Shown in pieces: positions 27,788-36,918 of a stretch of DNA of 64,000 nucleotides. Every line of letters starts with the position of its first letter. Position 1 is the stretch's first letter. The notes beneath the pieces were generated by a model. It made no database searches, was not told where the DNA came from, and worked only from the letters and a program-made list of their open reading frames with translations. The position numbers and the translations under genes were made by a program. Source of the DNA: Gammaproteobacteria bacterium (lineage in GTDB: Bacteria > Pseudomonadota > Gammaproteobacteria > HK1); the NCBI GenBank assembly GCA_012103455.1, contig WLWT01000001.1, forward strand, positions 3,355,288 to 3,419,287. The letters run 5' to 3'.

Positions 27788-28231
27788 TCAGTCGTAATGA
27801 TGGATGGCGGCATACTTCAACTGGAGTACATGCTGAAAAGAGGTGACATTCTCTGGCACCGGTTGTGCTTTTATCCTTGTCCAATTGAGTATGACCCTTA
27901 CGACGAAGACGAGCACCAATTGGCAGAGATAATCGAAGAACTGGATATGGCAGGGTGGTGGGACAAGGCGCGTCTGCGCGGACCTCTTCGGTTCGACTAC
28001 CACCCAAAGGACGCCACCGATGCACATCCCGCCTCGCATCTTCACATGGTTATGGACGGACGCCGCGTTCCAGTGCGCTCCGCAGGTATTCATAGGGTTT
28101 GTGTTCTCGAACTTCTATCCGGATCTTTGGACCGACCACCAAGACAAACTATCGCTACCGACACTGAACTTGCCAGAAGAGATCACTCAGGCCGCCATGG
28201 AGAGTGTGCATGTTGGTCGGCGCAGCAGTTA
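27788..28231 (+). pseudogene. DUF2290-like gene remnant
   Basis: A plus-strand frame with no start of its own (cut by the MITE) encodes ...YDPYDEDEHQLAEIIEELDM and GPLRFDYHPKDATDAHPASHLHM, typical of DUF2290 proteins. Near 28060 the frame shifts; the second frame continues with QCAPQVFIGFVFSNFYPDLW and ends at 28231. The function of DUF2290 is unknown. It is truncated and frameshifted, hence non-functional. Confidence 0.7.
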
Positions 28232-28387
28232 GTCGTGCTGGCAAAGGTCTCTAGCCGGTCCATCAACGTCCGATTCGCCGGGTAAATGTTGACCAAAATG
28301 CTGACCAAACCATGACCATTGATGCCCATCCATGCGCGGCGGGGGATTGAACAATCAAATACTACTCGCAGAGCGGGTAGTATGATG

Positions 28388-28945
28388 AAAGCCCCCAGAG
28401 GGGGCTAAAACCCCTCCAGCCTCATTTGTTCTTGGCGCCTTTCTTCTTTTTCTTGACTCCTGATGTAGTCGCGAATCATCTCTTCATCCAAACCAACGGT
28501 GCTCACGCAATAGCCCCTAGCCCAGAAATGCCTTCCCGTAAAGTTCCTCTTTACCTGCAAATAGTCCCTGAATGTCCGAATGGCTGACTTACCCTTCAAA
28601 AACCCTATGGTATTCGCCACGCTAAACTTCGGCGGTATCATCAACAACATATGCATATGGTCCTTCATCGCATAACCTTCCACCCACTCAATCCTCTGTT
28701 GGCGGCACAGCTCTCGCAAGATCCCACCAATATCTTTCCGCAATGTCCCGCAGCCCGCTTTCTTTCGGTATTTCGGGACAAATACCACGTGATATTTGCA
28801 ATAATGCTTAACGTGAGCTTGGCTTTGCCACTCTCTCATAACGGCCTCCTATGGAACTCACCGGTTCATGGAGGCCGTTATTCTCCTGCACGCCCGAACA
28901 GCGGAGCCTATTTGAGTCTCACCGCCGGAGGCGGTGGTTTACCCT
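28388..28945 (-). mobile_element. IS200/IS605-type element (approximate ends)
   Basis: Subterminal hairpins bracket tnpA. AGCCCCC-AGA-GGGGGCT is at 28390-28406, a long imperfect stem (AACGGCCTCC with GGAGGCCGTT) at 28840-28879, and CACCGCC-GGA-GGCGGTG at 28920-28936. IS200 elements have such hairpins instead of inverted repeats and make no target duplication, so exact ends are uncertain. Confidence 0.75.
28405..28839 (-). CDS. tnpA: IS200/IS605-family transposase TnpA
   Basis: A 144-residue Y1 HUH transposase that cuts and joins single-stranded ends. The HUH motif is HMHMLLMIP, and the catalytic tyrosine is in the helix MIRDYIRSQEKE; CKYHVVFVPKYRKK is the family's N-terminal strand. It appears complete and intact. 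No tnpB accompanies it, as in the IS200 group. It lies between the DUF2290 remnant and the CDI locus. Confidence 0.92.
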   Translation of the reverse strand: MREWQSQAHVKHYCKYHVVFVPKYRKKAGCGTLRKDIGGILRELCRQQRIEWVEGYAMKDHMHMLLMIPPKFSVANTIGFLKGKSAIRTFRDYLQVKRNFTGRHFWARGYCVSTVGLDEEMIRDYIRSQEKEERRQEQMRLEGF

Positions 28946-28977
28946 GAGTTAATTAGGATTTGTGGGGCTGGAATTCT

Positions 28978-29220
28978 TCATGTAGGCGGTACACCTTTAT
29001 CTGATAATCTCATATCAGCATCAACTTTACCTTCCAGAGTTTTTTGAACGGCAAGCTCCCATTCACTCCAATATGCTCTATCCATAGGCATGCCATCATT
29101 CATTAAACACATACCGCTCAGTAACGATCCAATTTCATCCGAACCTGTTCGCTTGTAGTAGTCCTCCAAAAAGGAAAACATCGCAAGGTATGCATCTTTA
29201 TCGGTGAGAAATTTATCCAT
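28978..29220 (-). CDS. CDI immunity protein, partner of the orphan toxin tip
   Basis: An 80-residue acidic protein beginning MDKFLTDKDAYLAMFSFLED, with SDEIGSLLSGMCLMNDGMP, a pattern seen in short CdiI-type immunity proteins. It starts 3 bases after the stop of the orphan CdiA-CT gene, the position expected of a cognate immunity gene. It should bind and block that toxin in the cytoplasm. IS200 lies immediately downstream. Confidence 0.75.
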   Translation of the reverse strand: MDKFLTDKDAYLAMFSFLEDYYKRTGSDEIGSLLSGMCLMNDGMPMDRAYWSEWELAVQKTLEGKVDADMRLSDKGVPPT

Positions 29221-29222
29221 AG

Positions 29223-30104
29223 CTATCGCAATCCGTCACCAGTAACCCATGTTCGAGGTGGATTATTCACACCACCGTTTTGGATTACCCCATTTCTTGT
29301 CTCAACCCAGACCTGAGACCCATCTGCTCGCGTAGACACAAAAACCTCATTTCCAAACCTATTAGCTCCCAAACTATTGGAACGATTGGTGCTGATATCC
29401 AAAAGCAATCGTCGATTAGCCGGAGTGTCAGGCAAATGGCCGGGAGCATCCCTGAAAATGTGCCTAAGTTGTGAAGGATTATCCGGCAAAGCATTTGCCA
29501 TATTTTGTACGACTGACGGTGTACCAGCATTGTTATACGGCCGATTTCTAGTTTTTCTGAGTTGCTTGAGTGCTTTAATTGAGCCAGCCGGTACAAAGAT
29601 GGAGGCGATTTTTGCACCACCCTTGATTTGGTTGCGAGTATGCTCCGGAATTTCATTCCAGCGTCTTGAAACCTTGTTTCCAGTTGCGTCATCCACATAA
29701 GTGATGGTCGCATCAATGGCTTCTCCGGTGGCTTCCACAACATCCAGTACGGCAGCGGTTTGTTCAGGATATTCGGTTGCGGACCATTCAACGGCTGCGC
29801 TGGTGCTCGCGGCAACGGCTTGACCAAAAAGATCATCGCCTGATCCGATAACAGCAAGTCCTTCAAGGGGATCACCATCCCCTGAATAAGTCGTATAACC
29901 GATGATGGCGGCGATGACGCCAATACATAGTCCCCCGCATAGCGCATTGTTCTGGGCAGCGTTCCCACCGGTAAGGGCGGCTGTATCAATATCACCGCCA
30001 GCAACCGCAACGGCTAAACCACTTACCAGACGGGCAACATTAACGCCAGCATCCTGATATTCGTTCAACTCCTGTAAAATCGGCCCCCCTCTTTGGAGCA
30101 ACAA
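29223..30104 (-). CDS. Orphan CdiA C-terminal toxin module
   Basis: A 293-residue frame from TTG at 30104, lacking any secretion domain. Its first ~185 residues (QELNEYQDAGVNVARLVSGL through ASIFVPAGSIKALKQLRK) nearly duplicate the pre-toxin region of the full CdiA. The last ~100 residues are a different toxin domain with RHIFRDAPGHLPDT, LGANRFGNEVFVS and QVWVETRNGVIQNGGVN. Orphan cdiA-CT/cdiI pairs are known reservoirs that can recombine onto a full cdiA through the shared pre-toxin region. Nuclease activity is likely by analogy with similar CDI tips but not shown by any catalytic motif I can name. It is probably not expressed as a secreted protein in its present position. Confidence 0.82.
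   Translation of the reverse strand: MLLQRGGPILQELNEYQDAGVNVARLVSGLAVAVAGGDIDTAALTGGNAAQNNALCGGLCIGVIAAIIGYTTYSGDGDPLEGLAVIGSGDDLFGQAVAASTSAAVEWSATEYPEQTAAVLDVVEATGEAIDATITYVDDATGNKVSRRWNEIPEHTRNQIKGGAKIASIFVPAGSIKALKQLRKTRNRPYNNAGTPSVVQNMANALPDNPSQLRHIFRDAPGHLPDTPANRRLLLDISTNRSNSLGANRFGNEVFVSTRADGSQVWVETRNGVIQNGGVNNPPRTWVTGDGLR
29548..30079 (-). repeat. 532-bp direct repeat, copy A (orphan module)
   Basis: Nearly identical to 30907-31438, with the same length and only scattered substitutions. It encodes the pre-toxin (ALTGGNAAQNN-type) region. Homologous recombination between the copies would delete 1359 bp and swap toxin tips. Confidence 0.93.
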
Positions 30105-30108
30105 ATCC

Positions 30109-30591
30109 TTAACTTATCGGGTAGAGAACTTGCTCGATTTTTCCTTCTATGTATCGCTTCCTTTCCGATTCATCAATGCCAAGTATGTCTACCGCCAAGT
30201 CTCTCACATGCTGAATATTCGTCGCCGTCGGATCTTCTCTTGCCAAATAAAGGTATGGGATATTTGAGTTCCCCTCTAAACACCATTCAGGCACAGGTTC
30301 ACCCCAACCATAAAAAGGAATCATAGACTTCCAGTACAAAAATTCATCATTAGAACCGAAAAGCTGTTCTGCAATGGAAATCAACTCAAGCGCCCTTGAA
30401 CTCGCAGTTGCCTCTACTTCCTTTCCAACTGAATAGGCACTTGCATATCCTAAGTCCATACAGTTGAAATAGAGCACAATCAAATTCAAAATTTCAGTGA
30501 GGCTAGCCTCACTGGCAGCTACAAGCATTTCATATAACCCAATCGCTTCACGTACAGAACGATTTTTATCTGCTTCCCGAGCTGAAATCAT
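30109..30591 (-). CDS. cdiI: CDI immunity protein for the full-length CdiA
   Basis: A 160-residue acidic, helical protein (ALELISIAEQLFGSNDEFLY) that I recognise only from its position. It overlaps the cdiA stop by 4 bp and precedes the orphan module. It should be the cytoplasmic immunity protein specific to the CdiA tip. No catalytic motif or signal peptide is seen. Confidence 0.75.
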   Translation of the reverse strand: MISAREADKNRSVREAIGLYEMLVAASEASLTEILNLIVLYFNCMDLGYASAYSVGKEVEATASSRALELISIAEQLFGSNDEFLYWKSMIPFYGWGEPVPEWCLEGNSNIPYLYLAREDPTATNIQHVRDLAVDILGIDESERKRYIEGKIEQVLYPIS

Positions 30592-33500
30592 CGATAAGCC
30601 CCGCTTCTGTTTACCCCAGCATCTTGTATAACGCCATTCCTTGTCTCAACCCATACTTGGCCATTGCGTTGATCCTTAGTAAACACTTCTATTCCAGCTT
30701 TTTGCTTGTTAGGATCAGTCACTAAATCAGGACGTTTGTTGTTTGAATCAGATGCAACATTCTCAAACATCCTTCCGGCTCGTTTGCGTGAACTTTCAGT
30801 TCTTGGTGCAATATGTCCTTCATTAACCTTCTTTGGATCAAAGATATGATCTAACTGAGATTTTCCTGATGGCATCCTTGCGCTCTTTGGTTCAACAGGC
30901 AGTTTTCTAGTTTTTCTGAGTTGCTTGAGTGCCTTAATTGAGCCAGCCGGTACAAAGATGGAGGCGATTTTTGCACCACCCTTGATTTGGTTGCGAGTAT
31001 GCTCCGGAATTTCATTCCAGCGTCTTGAAACCTTGTTTCCAGTTGCGTCATCCACATAAGTGATGGTCGCATCAATGGCTTCTCCGGTGGCTTCCACAAC
31101 ATCCAGTACGGCAGCGGTTTGTTCAGGATATTCGGTTGCAGACCATTCAACGGCTGCGCTGGTGCCCGCGGCAACGGCTTGACCAAGAGGATCATCGCCT
31201 GATTCGATAACAGCAAGTCCTTCAAGGGGATCACCATCCCCTGAATAAGTCGTATAACCGATGATGGCGGCGATGACGCCAATACATAGTCCCCCGCATA
31301 GCGCATTGTTCTGGGCAGCGTTTCCACCGGTAAGGGCGGCTGTATCGACATCACCGCCAGCAACCGCAACGGCTAAACCACTTACCAGACGGGCAACATT
31401 AACGCCAGCATCCTGATATTCGTTCAACTCCTGTAAAAGTTGCTCTTTAGAAACTTCACCTGAACGCGCATCCTCCGCGCGTTTTTCCAGCCAGTCGGCC
31501 AATCGCGCCTTGGTGATCAGGCCCACTGTCTCGCCCACCACACCGCCTGCTGCACCCGAGCCACAATCACCCGAAGCGGCTGCACCCACCACACATCCAA
31601 GTGCCGCATGAGCAATCAACTGACCTGCCGTATTGAGATGACCATCATCAACGGCAATGCCAATCTCCTGCGCGGCATTTTCCCCGATGACGCTCGCCGC
31701 CTCCATTCTGAGCGCGGCGATAAGATTTGCATCCAATTTGCCGCCTTCGATAGCGGTGGAGACGCCCGCGTTGACCGTGGTACGGATAAGGCCACGCTGA
31801 ATATCCCGTACTACACGATCGGCCAGCGAAGCCGTTTTGGGAAGATCGGTGCCAATGTCCGCAACATCGCTGATGTGGACGGTGAGGCCCGTTGCCACCA
31901 TGGCTGTTGCCAGCGAGCGCAGGGAGGCGGATGAGCCAAGGGTTTCCAGTGCGGCACCCAGATCACCCTTGTTATTGATGAGCGCGATGGTGGCCTGTTT
32001 GGCCAGCGAGTTCAGTCCCGCCTGAAGGGCGGCTTGTACGACACCCTCGGTTGCAAAGCCGAGGCCGGTTGCCAGATTGGCCGACAGAGTCGATAACGCC
32101 CCGCCACTGACGGCACCCACCACAAGAGAGACGAAAGCAGCACCGGCTTCTGTCAGCCCTTGATTTTCATAATCCCAAGTGTCGAACCGCGCCTGAACTT
32201 CAACCCAGTCTACGCGTGGGTCATTTTTGAGCCCGCCGATCCACTCTAGTCCGGGCGATTGGGCAAGCTGGTCAATAGAGGCGTTCAGATCGCCAGTCTT
32301 TTGATACTCTACAACAAGGCCTGCTCCTGCATTGATCGTGAGACCGCCGCCTGCCTCGATTTCAACAGGCTTGATGGTTTCCCTGACGTACCCCTGGTCG
32401 CTTTCATTCCACCAGAAGATATCTTCTTCACGCCGTTCATCACGTTCAAATTCGGAATCGGTTTCTGTGAGAAGTGCGATTTTGCCTTCTTCGGCTAAGA
32501 GCGTTGTTTGTTCTTCGCTGGCAAGTCTGGAAGCTTTTACTGTAATACCTTCTTTTTGGGCGGTGATGGTTAAAGCACCGCTTGCCTCAATGTCTGAACC
32601 TCGAGTCTGCGTTGAAGCGGATTGTCTGCGAATGTGGGTTTCGGTTCCAAGCAGACCACTTGTCTTGAGGTCAAGCTTCAGATCTTTGGATTGTTGGTCC
32701 TGAACAGCGACGATATCGATACCGCCGGTCGCAGTGATAGTTGTGTCTTTCCCTGAAGAAGTGTCCACGCCTCTTAACGTGACATCCCCGCCGGAATCGA
32801 GGGTGAGTGCTTCACCTGCATGAATGCCAACCAGTCGATGGGTGAGGGAGGATCTGCGATCATAGCCCCCTTTGAATTCATCCTTGGCAAGACGCTCGAT
32901 TTCAAGCGCACCGAGTGCAACCGCTTTTCTCGCATCCAGTGTGGTCGAACCGCCTGAGCTGAATTGTCCACCCGTTGAAGCAATGGTTCCTTCGGCGTCC
33001 AATAACAAATCGCCGCGTGCCTGAATACGGGCGATTAGCTGATTGCGGTCGGTAAACCCGTTGCTACGCCGGTCACGGGTTTTAGCCGTATCGTTCAGGA
33101 TATCATCGGCTTTGATCGTCACGTTGTCGCCGGATACCGTGCCGGAGTTGTTGGAAAACAACTTGCCACCGTTGATCACGATATCCGCATTGGCAAACAG
33201 CCCACCGCCCTGACTGAGCACGGCATCATTGGCCGTCACATTCAGACCATCATGGCCTGTCATATCGCCCGAGTTGAACAGTGTGGCCACTTGCACATTA
33301 GCCTGACCAGCCTTGATCTGCGCACTTGCAAAATTGACGTTATCCAACGTGGATGAGGCAAGATAAACGCGTGGCACCCAAACGGATTGCCCACCAACAA
33401 CACGCGCTTCAAGCCATGTGATGTCCTGTGTCAGCCGCGCAACCTGAGCAGGCGTCAAGGCCACACCCAATGTAAGCCCGAGACTTTGCCGAGCATCAAT

Positions 33501-36500
33501 AGCGTTTTCGTACAGGGATTGAACAAGACCACGAGTGTCTGTGGCGTTGCCTACATATCGTTGTCCGGTCAGCGCGAAAATCTGGTCGAAAATAAGCCGC
33601 GTTTCCACATAAGCATCACCGAAACGGCGCAGGGTCTGATCGGGGTTGTATCCACCGGCCTGATTAAGAAAAAAGTCCGAACCCAGAAACTCGCTTGGAT
33701 CGATAAACTGCGAGCGGGTTTCCACCAAGAAAGGCGAATGGGGTTGCTGCGCTACATCAAAGAGCGCACTGCGTCCAAGCAAGGCAGTGATGCCGACATC
33801 GAATTCGTCAAGATTGACAAGATTTGCGGGGCCGCTTCCGCCTGCGACATGGGCCGAATTCAGTGCACGGCTACCCGAAGAAAGGCCGATTGGTCCGGCA
33901 CTTCCACGTACGGCATCGTTGTTCAAATAACCGCTTACATCAGCATCCAGCGTGCCGCCTGCTTCAATGGATGCAAACGTCGAATCATAGGTTGAAGAGG
34001 TCGTATTATGGCTGGTCGTTGTCCAGTAGCGGGTTTTCCTGCTGATGCAGATACCCAAAATGCGTCTGGCACAATATCTCTGCGAATGCTGGATAACGGC
34101 TGTTGTATCAACCGTTTCAATCAAGTCGCGACCGGTGTTGTTCGCCGTGTTTGCGGTGACTGTAATATTTCCGTTTGCCGCGATTTGGCTGTAGTGGTTA
34201 TTGAGCGTATTGGCATCAACCGTGATAGTGCCGCCCGCCAACAGTTTGGAGGCCGCAGAGCTTTGGCTTAAAGTTTCGCGGGTTGTAACCACAGTCGTGG
34301 TCGTGCTGCCCGAAGTTGACGTTTGTGTTGAAGACGTGGTCCCAAAAGCAAGGTTGGTACGCTCATTGGTAATCGTATCGGCCGCCAGCGTCAGGTCACC
34401 CGAAATGGCTTCTATATTGCCCGAGGAGTTCTTGATTGACGTTGCGCGGGCAGCATTTAGACCTCTTATGGTCAGAGCAGCTTCGGCCAGAATATCGGCA
34501 TGGGTGTTGCTCAGGTGTCCATCGAGCTTATAGATTGACGACGTCCCGGAATAGAACACACCGGTGTTGGTCAAATCACCAGAAAGTTCAGCCAACACAT
34601 GACCATCAACCGAACCCATTTCCCCCGCATTCGTCACAGTAGCGGCTTTTATAGTCAAGCGCTCCGCGCCGTTGATCAACGCAGTGTTGTGTGAATTCGA
34701 CAAAGTGCCCAACCGGCCACCAGAACGGCCAACAATCACCAGGGCTTTCTCACTGATAATGGAGCCGGCATTGGCAAGGTTGCCATCCAGTTCTATCGTG
34801 CCTGTTGTCTTGGCCGCTATCGCGCCGGTGTTGCTTAGGTTGCCGGTGACATCAATGTCCAATCCGCCAGAGCGCGTTGTCATAACAGTCGCATTATCGA
34901 AAGATGCGACAGAATAATTGCCCGAGCCACTGATGATTGAGCCGCCTGCATGATTGTGCAGTGCTGTGCTGTGGGTGTGGTTATGGCCCTTGAGCGCCAG
35001 TGCATGTGTGACATCCAGTTGGCCACGGTTGCTCAGCGTCCCATCCACATTCAAACGGGCGCTTGCACCGCCAAGCTCACCGCTATTGTCCACATTGCCA
35101 TCGGTATTGACACTCAGCTCCGACCCTTGTGCGGCAACCTTGCCAGCATTGTGCACCGATGCGGCATTGAACCCCACGCCCTCATTACCGGCAATCCGTC
35201 CTGTGGCGGTATTGATTGAAGCCCCTAGCGATGTAATGTTGACGGCTTTGGCAGAAAACAGATCGCCCTCATTGCGAACGATCGTCACCGCGCTGACAAC
35301 CGTTCCTGCATCACCTGCCATCCGGCCTGAATTGACAACGCTCCCGCTTATTCCGCGCAATGTTACGGTACTTTTGGAATTCAAGACCGCACTGCTTGTA
35401 ATATCATCAGCTTCAACAAAAAGATGTCCGGCAGCCGAGTACAAACCACCCGTGAGATTGAGTGATGAAGATGATTTCAGGTCCAATGCACCCAACGCTG
35501 TCACACGGGCATTGTGAGCGGAAACATTTTCCGCCTTCAGGGCGATTCCCCCCAAGGATCGCAACACATCCGTATTGCCATCGGCTGCGCGGTCCAGATT
35601 GATAGTCGATGCAGTAACGGTCAGTGTGTCTCCCGCGGCAAGTTGACCGTCTCCAGCGTCAAGCCGGTCTGCCTCAACGCTCAGATTGCCAACATTGCTT
35701 TGTGCGCCGTCTTCGCGGGTGCCTGATGCAACCAATGCAGCATTACCCAGTGAAACAGAATCGGCTTTCAGGGATACATCGCCAGAAGAAGCAATCAGCG
35801 CATTATCATCAAGCGTAACGGCATCGTTAGCCTCTAGAACAATGGCCTCATCAGCAAACAAAGTCCGCTGGACTTCAATCGATTGGGTTTTGGACGTTGC
35901 ACCGATGGCTCTCTTGGCACGTACATTGCCAAGTACCAGCTTGCCATCGGCTGTCAGGGTCATGCCATGGGCATTGGCAGCCATCTGTCCTTGAGTATTG
36001 ACCCCTGCACCCCGATCGGTCGAAATAATCTTGATCCGGCCTGCATACATACCGCCCAGCAATGAAGAATCAATCGCCACACCGGGTTCATTCGCGTCAG
36101 AAGCAAGGGGCGTGATCAAGCCAGTTTGATACGCATAGCTGTTGCGCCCCGCGACCAGATTAAGATCACCGGCAACCTTGACCGGACCGCCAATACTGAT
36201 CTTGCGCGACACCAGTTCGAACGCACTGACGCTATCAAGATTAGCCCCATTCAGGCCGATGTTGATATCACCTTTTTCAACCAACAGGCTCTTGAGCGAG
36301 CCATTGCTGTTCAGTTCAGGGCGAGCAGTAGCAAGCGTGACCCTGGGTGTATTGATAAAGCCACAGCCGTTACAGCTTATTCCATTAGGGTTGGCAACAA
36401 TAACATCCGCTCGACTACCATGAACCTCAAGGGTTCCTTCCAATAGCGACCGCTTGGCGCTGATCACTTCATTCACTATAACCGATGCAGGTCCCGATGA

Positions 36501-36857
36501 GCTTAGGTTAGGGTTACCCTGAACCAGCCCACCCAATTGGGAGCGTTGCAGGGTTTGATTGGAATTGTTTAAAATCGCGCCCGGTTGCCCAACATTGAAT
36601 CGATCATATTTATTATGCGAGAGACCGGATGCATTGGGCCTAACGATATTGACTAGAGGTACACCATTACCGGCGCTTTCAACCCCCGGTTGGTGGGCCG
36701 CTGCCGCATTCCGGGCCGCTGTTATCTCTGCCGCCTGCATGATCAATGGCTGGAAAGCAAGGAGTAAGCACAGCAGATATGACACGGCCTGACGCCTCAA
36801 GCGGCCTATTTTGTTAGAGAAATATTGCGAATGCCTGTGTTTCCTGTTTCTAGCCAT
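30588..36857 (-). CDS. cdiA: CdiA/filamentous-haemagglutinin-type exoprotein
   Basis: About 2089-residue two-partner-secretion effector that would be exported by CdiB and deliver its C-terminal toxin into neighbouring cells on contact. A long signal peptide (AVSYLLCLLLAFQPLIMQAA) is followed by the TPS domain with ANPNGISCNGCGFINTPR and haemagglutinin repeats (alternating NTGALAA/NSGxI type strands, about residues 250-1500). Then come a pre-toxin region (GGNAAQNNALCGGLCIG) and a unique tip ending QVWVETRNGVIQDAGVN. The ATG at 36857 (MARNRKH) is preferred over the ATG at 36866 because the GGAG box is correctly spaced from it. The frame is fully open, unlike its transporter gene upstream. Confidence 0.9.
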   Translation of the reverse strand: MARNRKHRHSQYFSNKIGRLRRQAVSYLLCLLLAFQPLIMQAAEITAARNAAAAHQPGVESAGNGVPLVNIVRPNASGLSHNKYDRFNVGQPGAILNNSNQTLQRSQLGGLVQGNPNLSSSGPASVIVNEVISAKRSLLEGTLEVHGSRADVIVANPNGISCNGCGFINTPRVTLATARPELNSNGSLKSLLVEKGDINIGLNGANLDSVSAFELVSRKISIGGPVKVAGDLNLVAGRNSYAYQTGLITPLASDANEPGVAIDSSLLGGMYAGRIKIISTDRGAGVNTQGQMAANAHGMTLTADGKLVLGNVRAKRAIGATSKTQSIEVQRTLFADEAIVLEANDAVTLDDNALIASSGDVSLKADSVSLGNAALVASGTREDGAQSNVGNLSVEADRLDAGDGQLAAGDTLTVTASTINLDRAADGNTDVLRSLGGIALKAENVSAHNARVTALGALDLKSSSSLNLTGGLYSAAGHLFVEADDITSSAVLNSKSTVTLRGISGSVVNSGRMAGDAGTVVSAVTIVRNEGDLFSAKAVNITSLGASINTATGRIAGNEGVGFNAASVHNAGKVAAQGSELSVNTDGNVDNSGELGGASARLNVDGTLSNRGQLDVTHALALKGHNHTHSTALHNHAGGSIISGSGNYSVASFDNATVMTTRSGGLDIDVTGNLSNTGAIAAKTTGTIELDGNLANAGSIISEKALVIVGRSGGRLGTLSNSHNTALINGAERLTIKAATVTNAGEMGSVDGHVLAELSGDLTNTGVFYSGTSSIYKLDGHLSNTHADILAEAALTIRGLNAARATSIKNSSGNIEAISGDLTLAADTITNERTNLAFGTTSSTQTSTSGSTTTTVVTTRETLSQSSAASKLLAGGTITVDANTLNNHYSQIAANGNITVTANTANNTGRDLIETVDTTAVIQHSQRYCARRILGICISRKTRYWTTTSHNTTSSTYDSTFASIEAGGTLDADVSGYLNNDAVRGSAGPIGLSSGSRALNSAHVAGGSGPANLVNLDEFDVGITALLGRSALFDVAQQPHSPFLVETRSQFIDPSEFLGSDFFLNQAGGYNPDQTLRRFGDAYVETRLIFDQIFALTGQRYVGNATDTRGLVQSLYENAIDARQSLGLTLGVALTPAQVARLTQDITWLEARVVGGQSVWVPRVYLASSTLDNVNFASAQIKAGQANVQVATLFNSGDMTGHDGLNVTANDAVLSQGGGLFANADIVINGGKLFSNNSGTVSGDNVTIKADDILNDTAKTRDRRSNGFTDRNQLIARIQARGDLLLDAEGTIASTGGQFSSGGSTTLDARKAVALGALEIERLAKDEFKGGYDRRSSLTHRLVGIHAGEALTLDSGGDVTLRGVDTSSGKDTTITATGGIDIVAVQDQQSKDLKLDLKTSGLLGTETHIRRQSASTQTRGSDIEASGALTITAQKEGITVKASRLASEEQTTLLAEEGKIALLTETDSEFERDERREEDIFWWNESDQGYVRETIKPVEIEAGGGLTINAGAGLVVEYQKTGDLNASIDQLAQSPGLEWIGGLKNDPRVDWVEVQARFDTWDYENQGLTEAGAAFVSLVVGAVSGGALSTLSANLATGLGFATEGVVQAALQAGLNSLAKQATIALINNKGDLGAALETLGSSASLRSLATAMVATGLTVHISDVADIGTDLPKTASLADRVVRDIQRGLIRTTVNAGVSTAIEGGKLDANLIAALRMEAASVIGENAAQEIGIAVDDGHLNTAGQLIAHAALGCVVGAAASGDCGSGAAGGVVGETVGLITKARLADWLEKRAEDARSGEVSKEQLLQELNEYQDAGVNVARLVSGLAVAVAGGDVDTAALTGGNAAQNNALCGGLCIGVIAAIIGYTTYSGDGDPLEGLAVIESGDDPLGQAVAAGTSAAVEWSATEYPEQTAAVLDVVEATGEAIDATITYVDDATGNKVSRRWNEIPEHTRNQIKGGAKIASIFVPAGSIKALKQLRKTRKLPVEPKSARMPSGKSQLDHIFDPKKVNEGHIAPRTESSRKRAGRMFENVASDSNNKRPDLVTDPNKQKAGIEVFTKDQRNGQVWVETRNGVIQDAGVNRSGAYR
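30907..31438 (-). repeat. 532-bp direct repeat, copy B (within cdiA)
   Basis: Partner of 29548-30079. It begins CTAGTTTTTCTGAGTTGC and ends CCTGTAAAA (plus strand) in both copies. It lies immediately before the variable toxin tip of cdiA. Confidence 0.93.
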
Positions 36858-36918
36858 GTAATACATTCTCCGTGTTTTACACTTATATCAGCGATGAATA
36901 TTTATAATTGATTGACCA

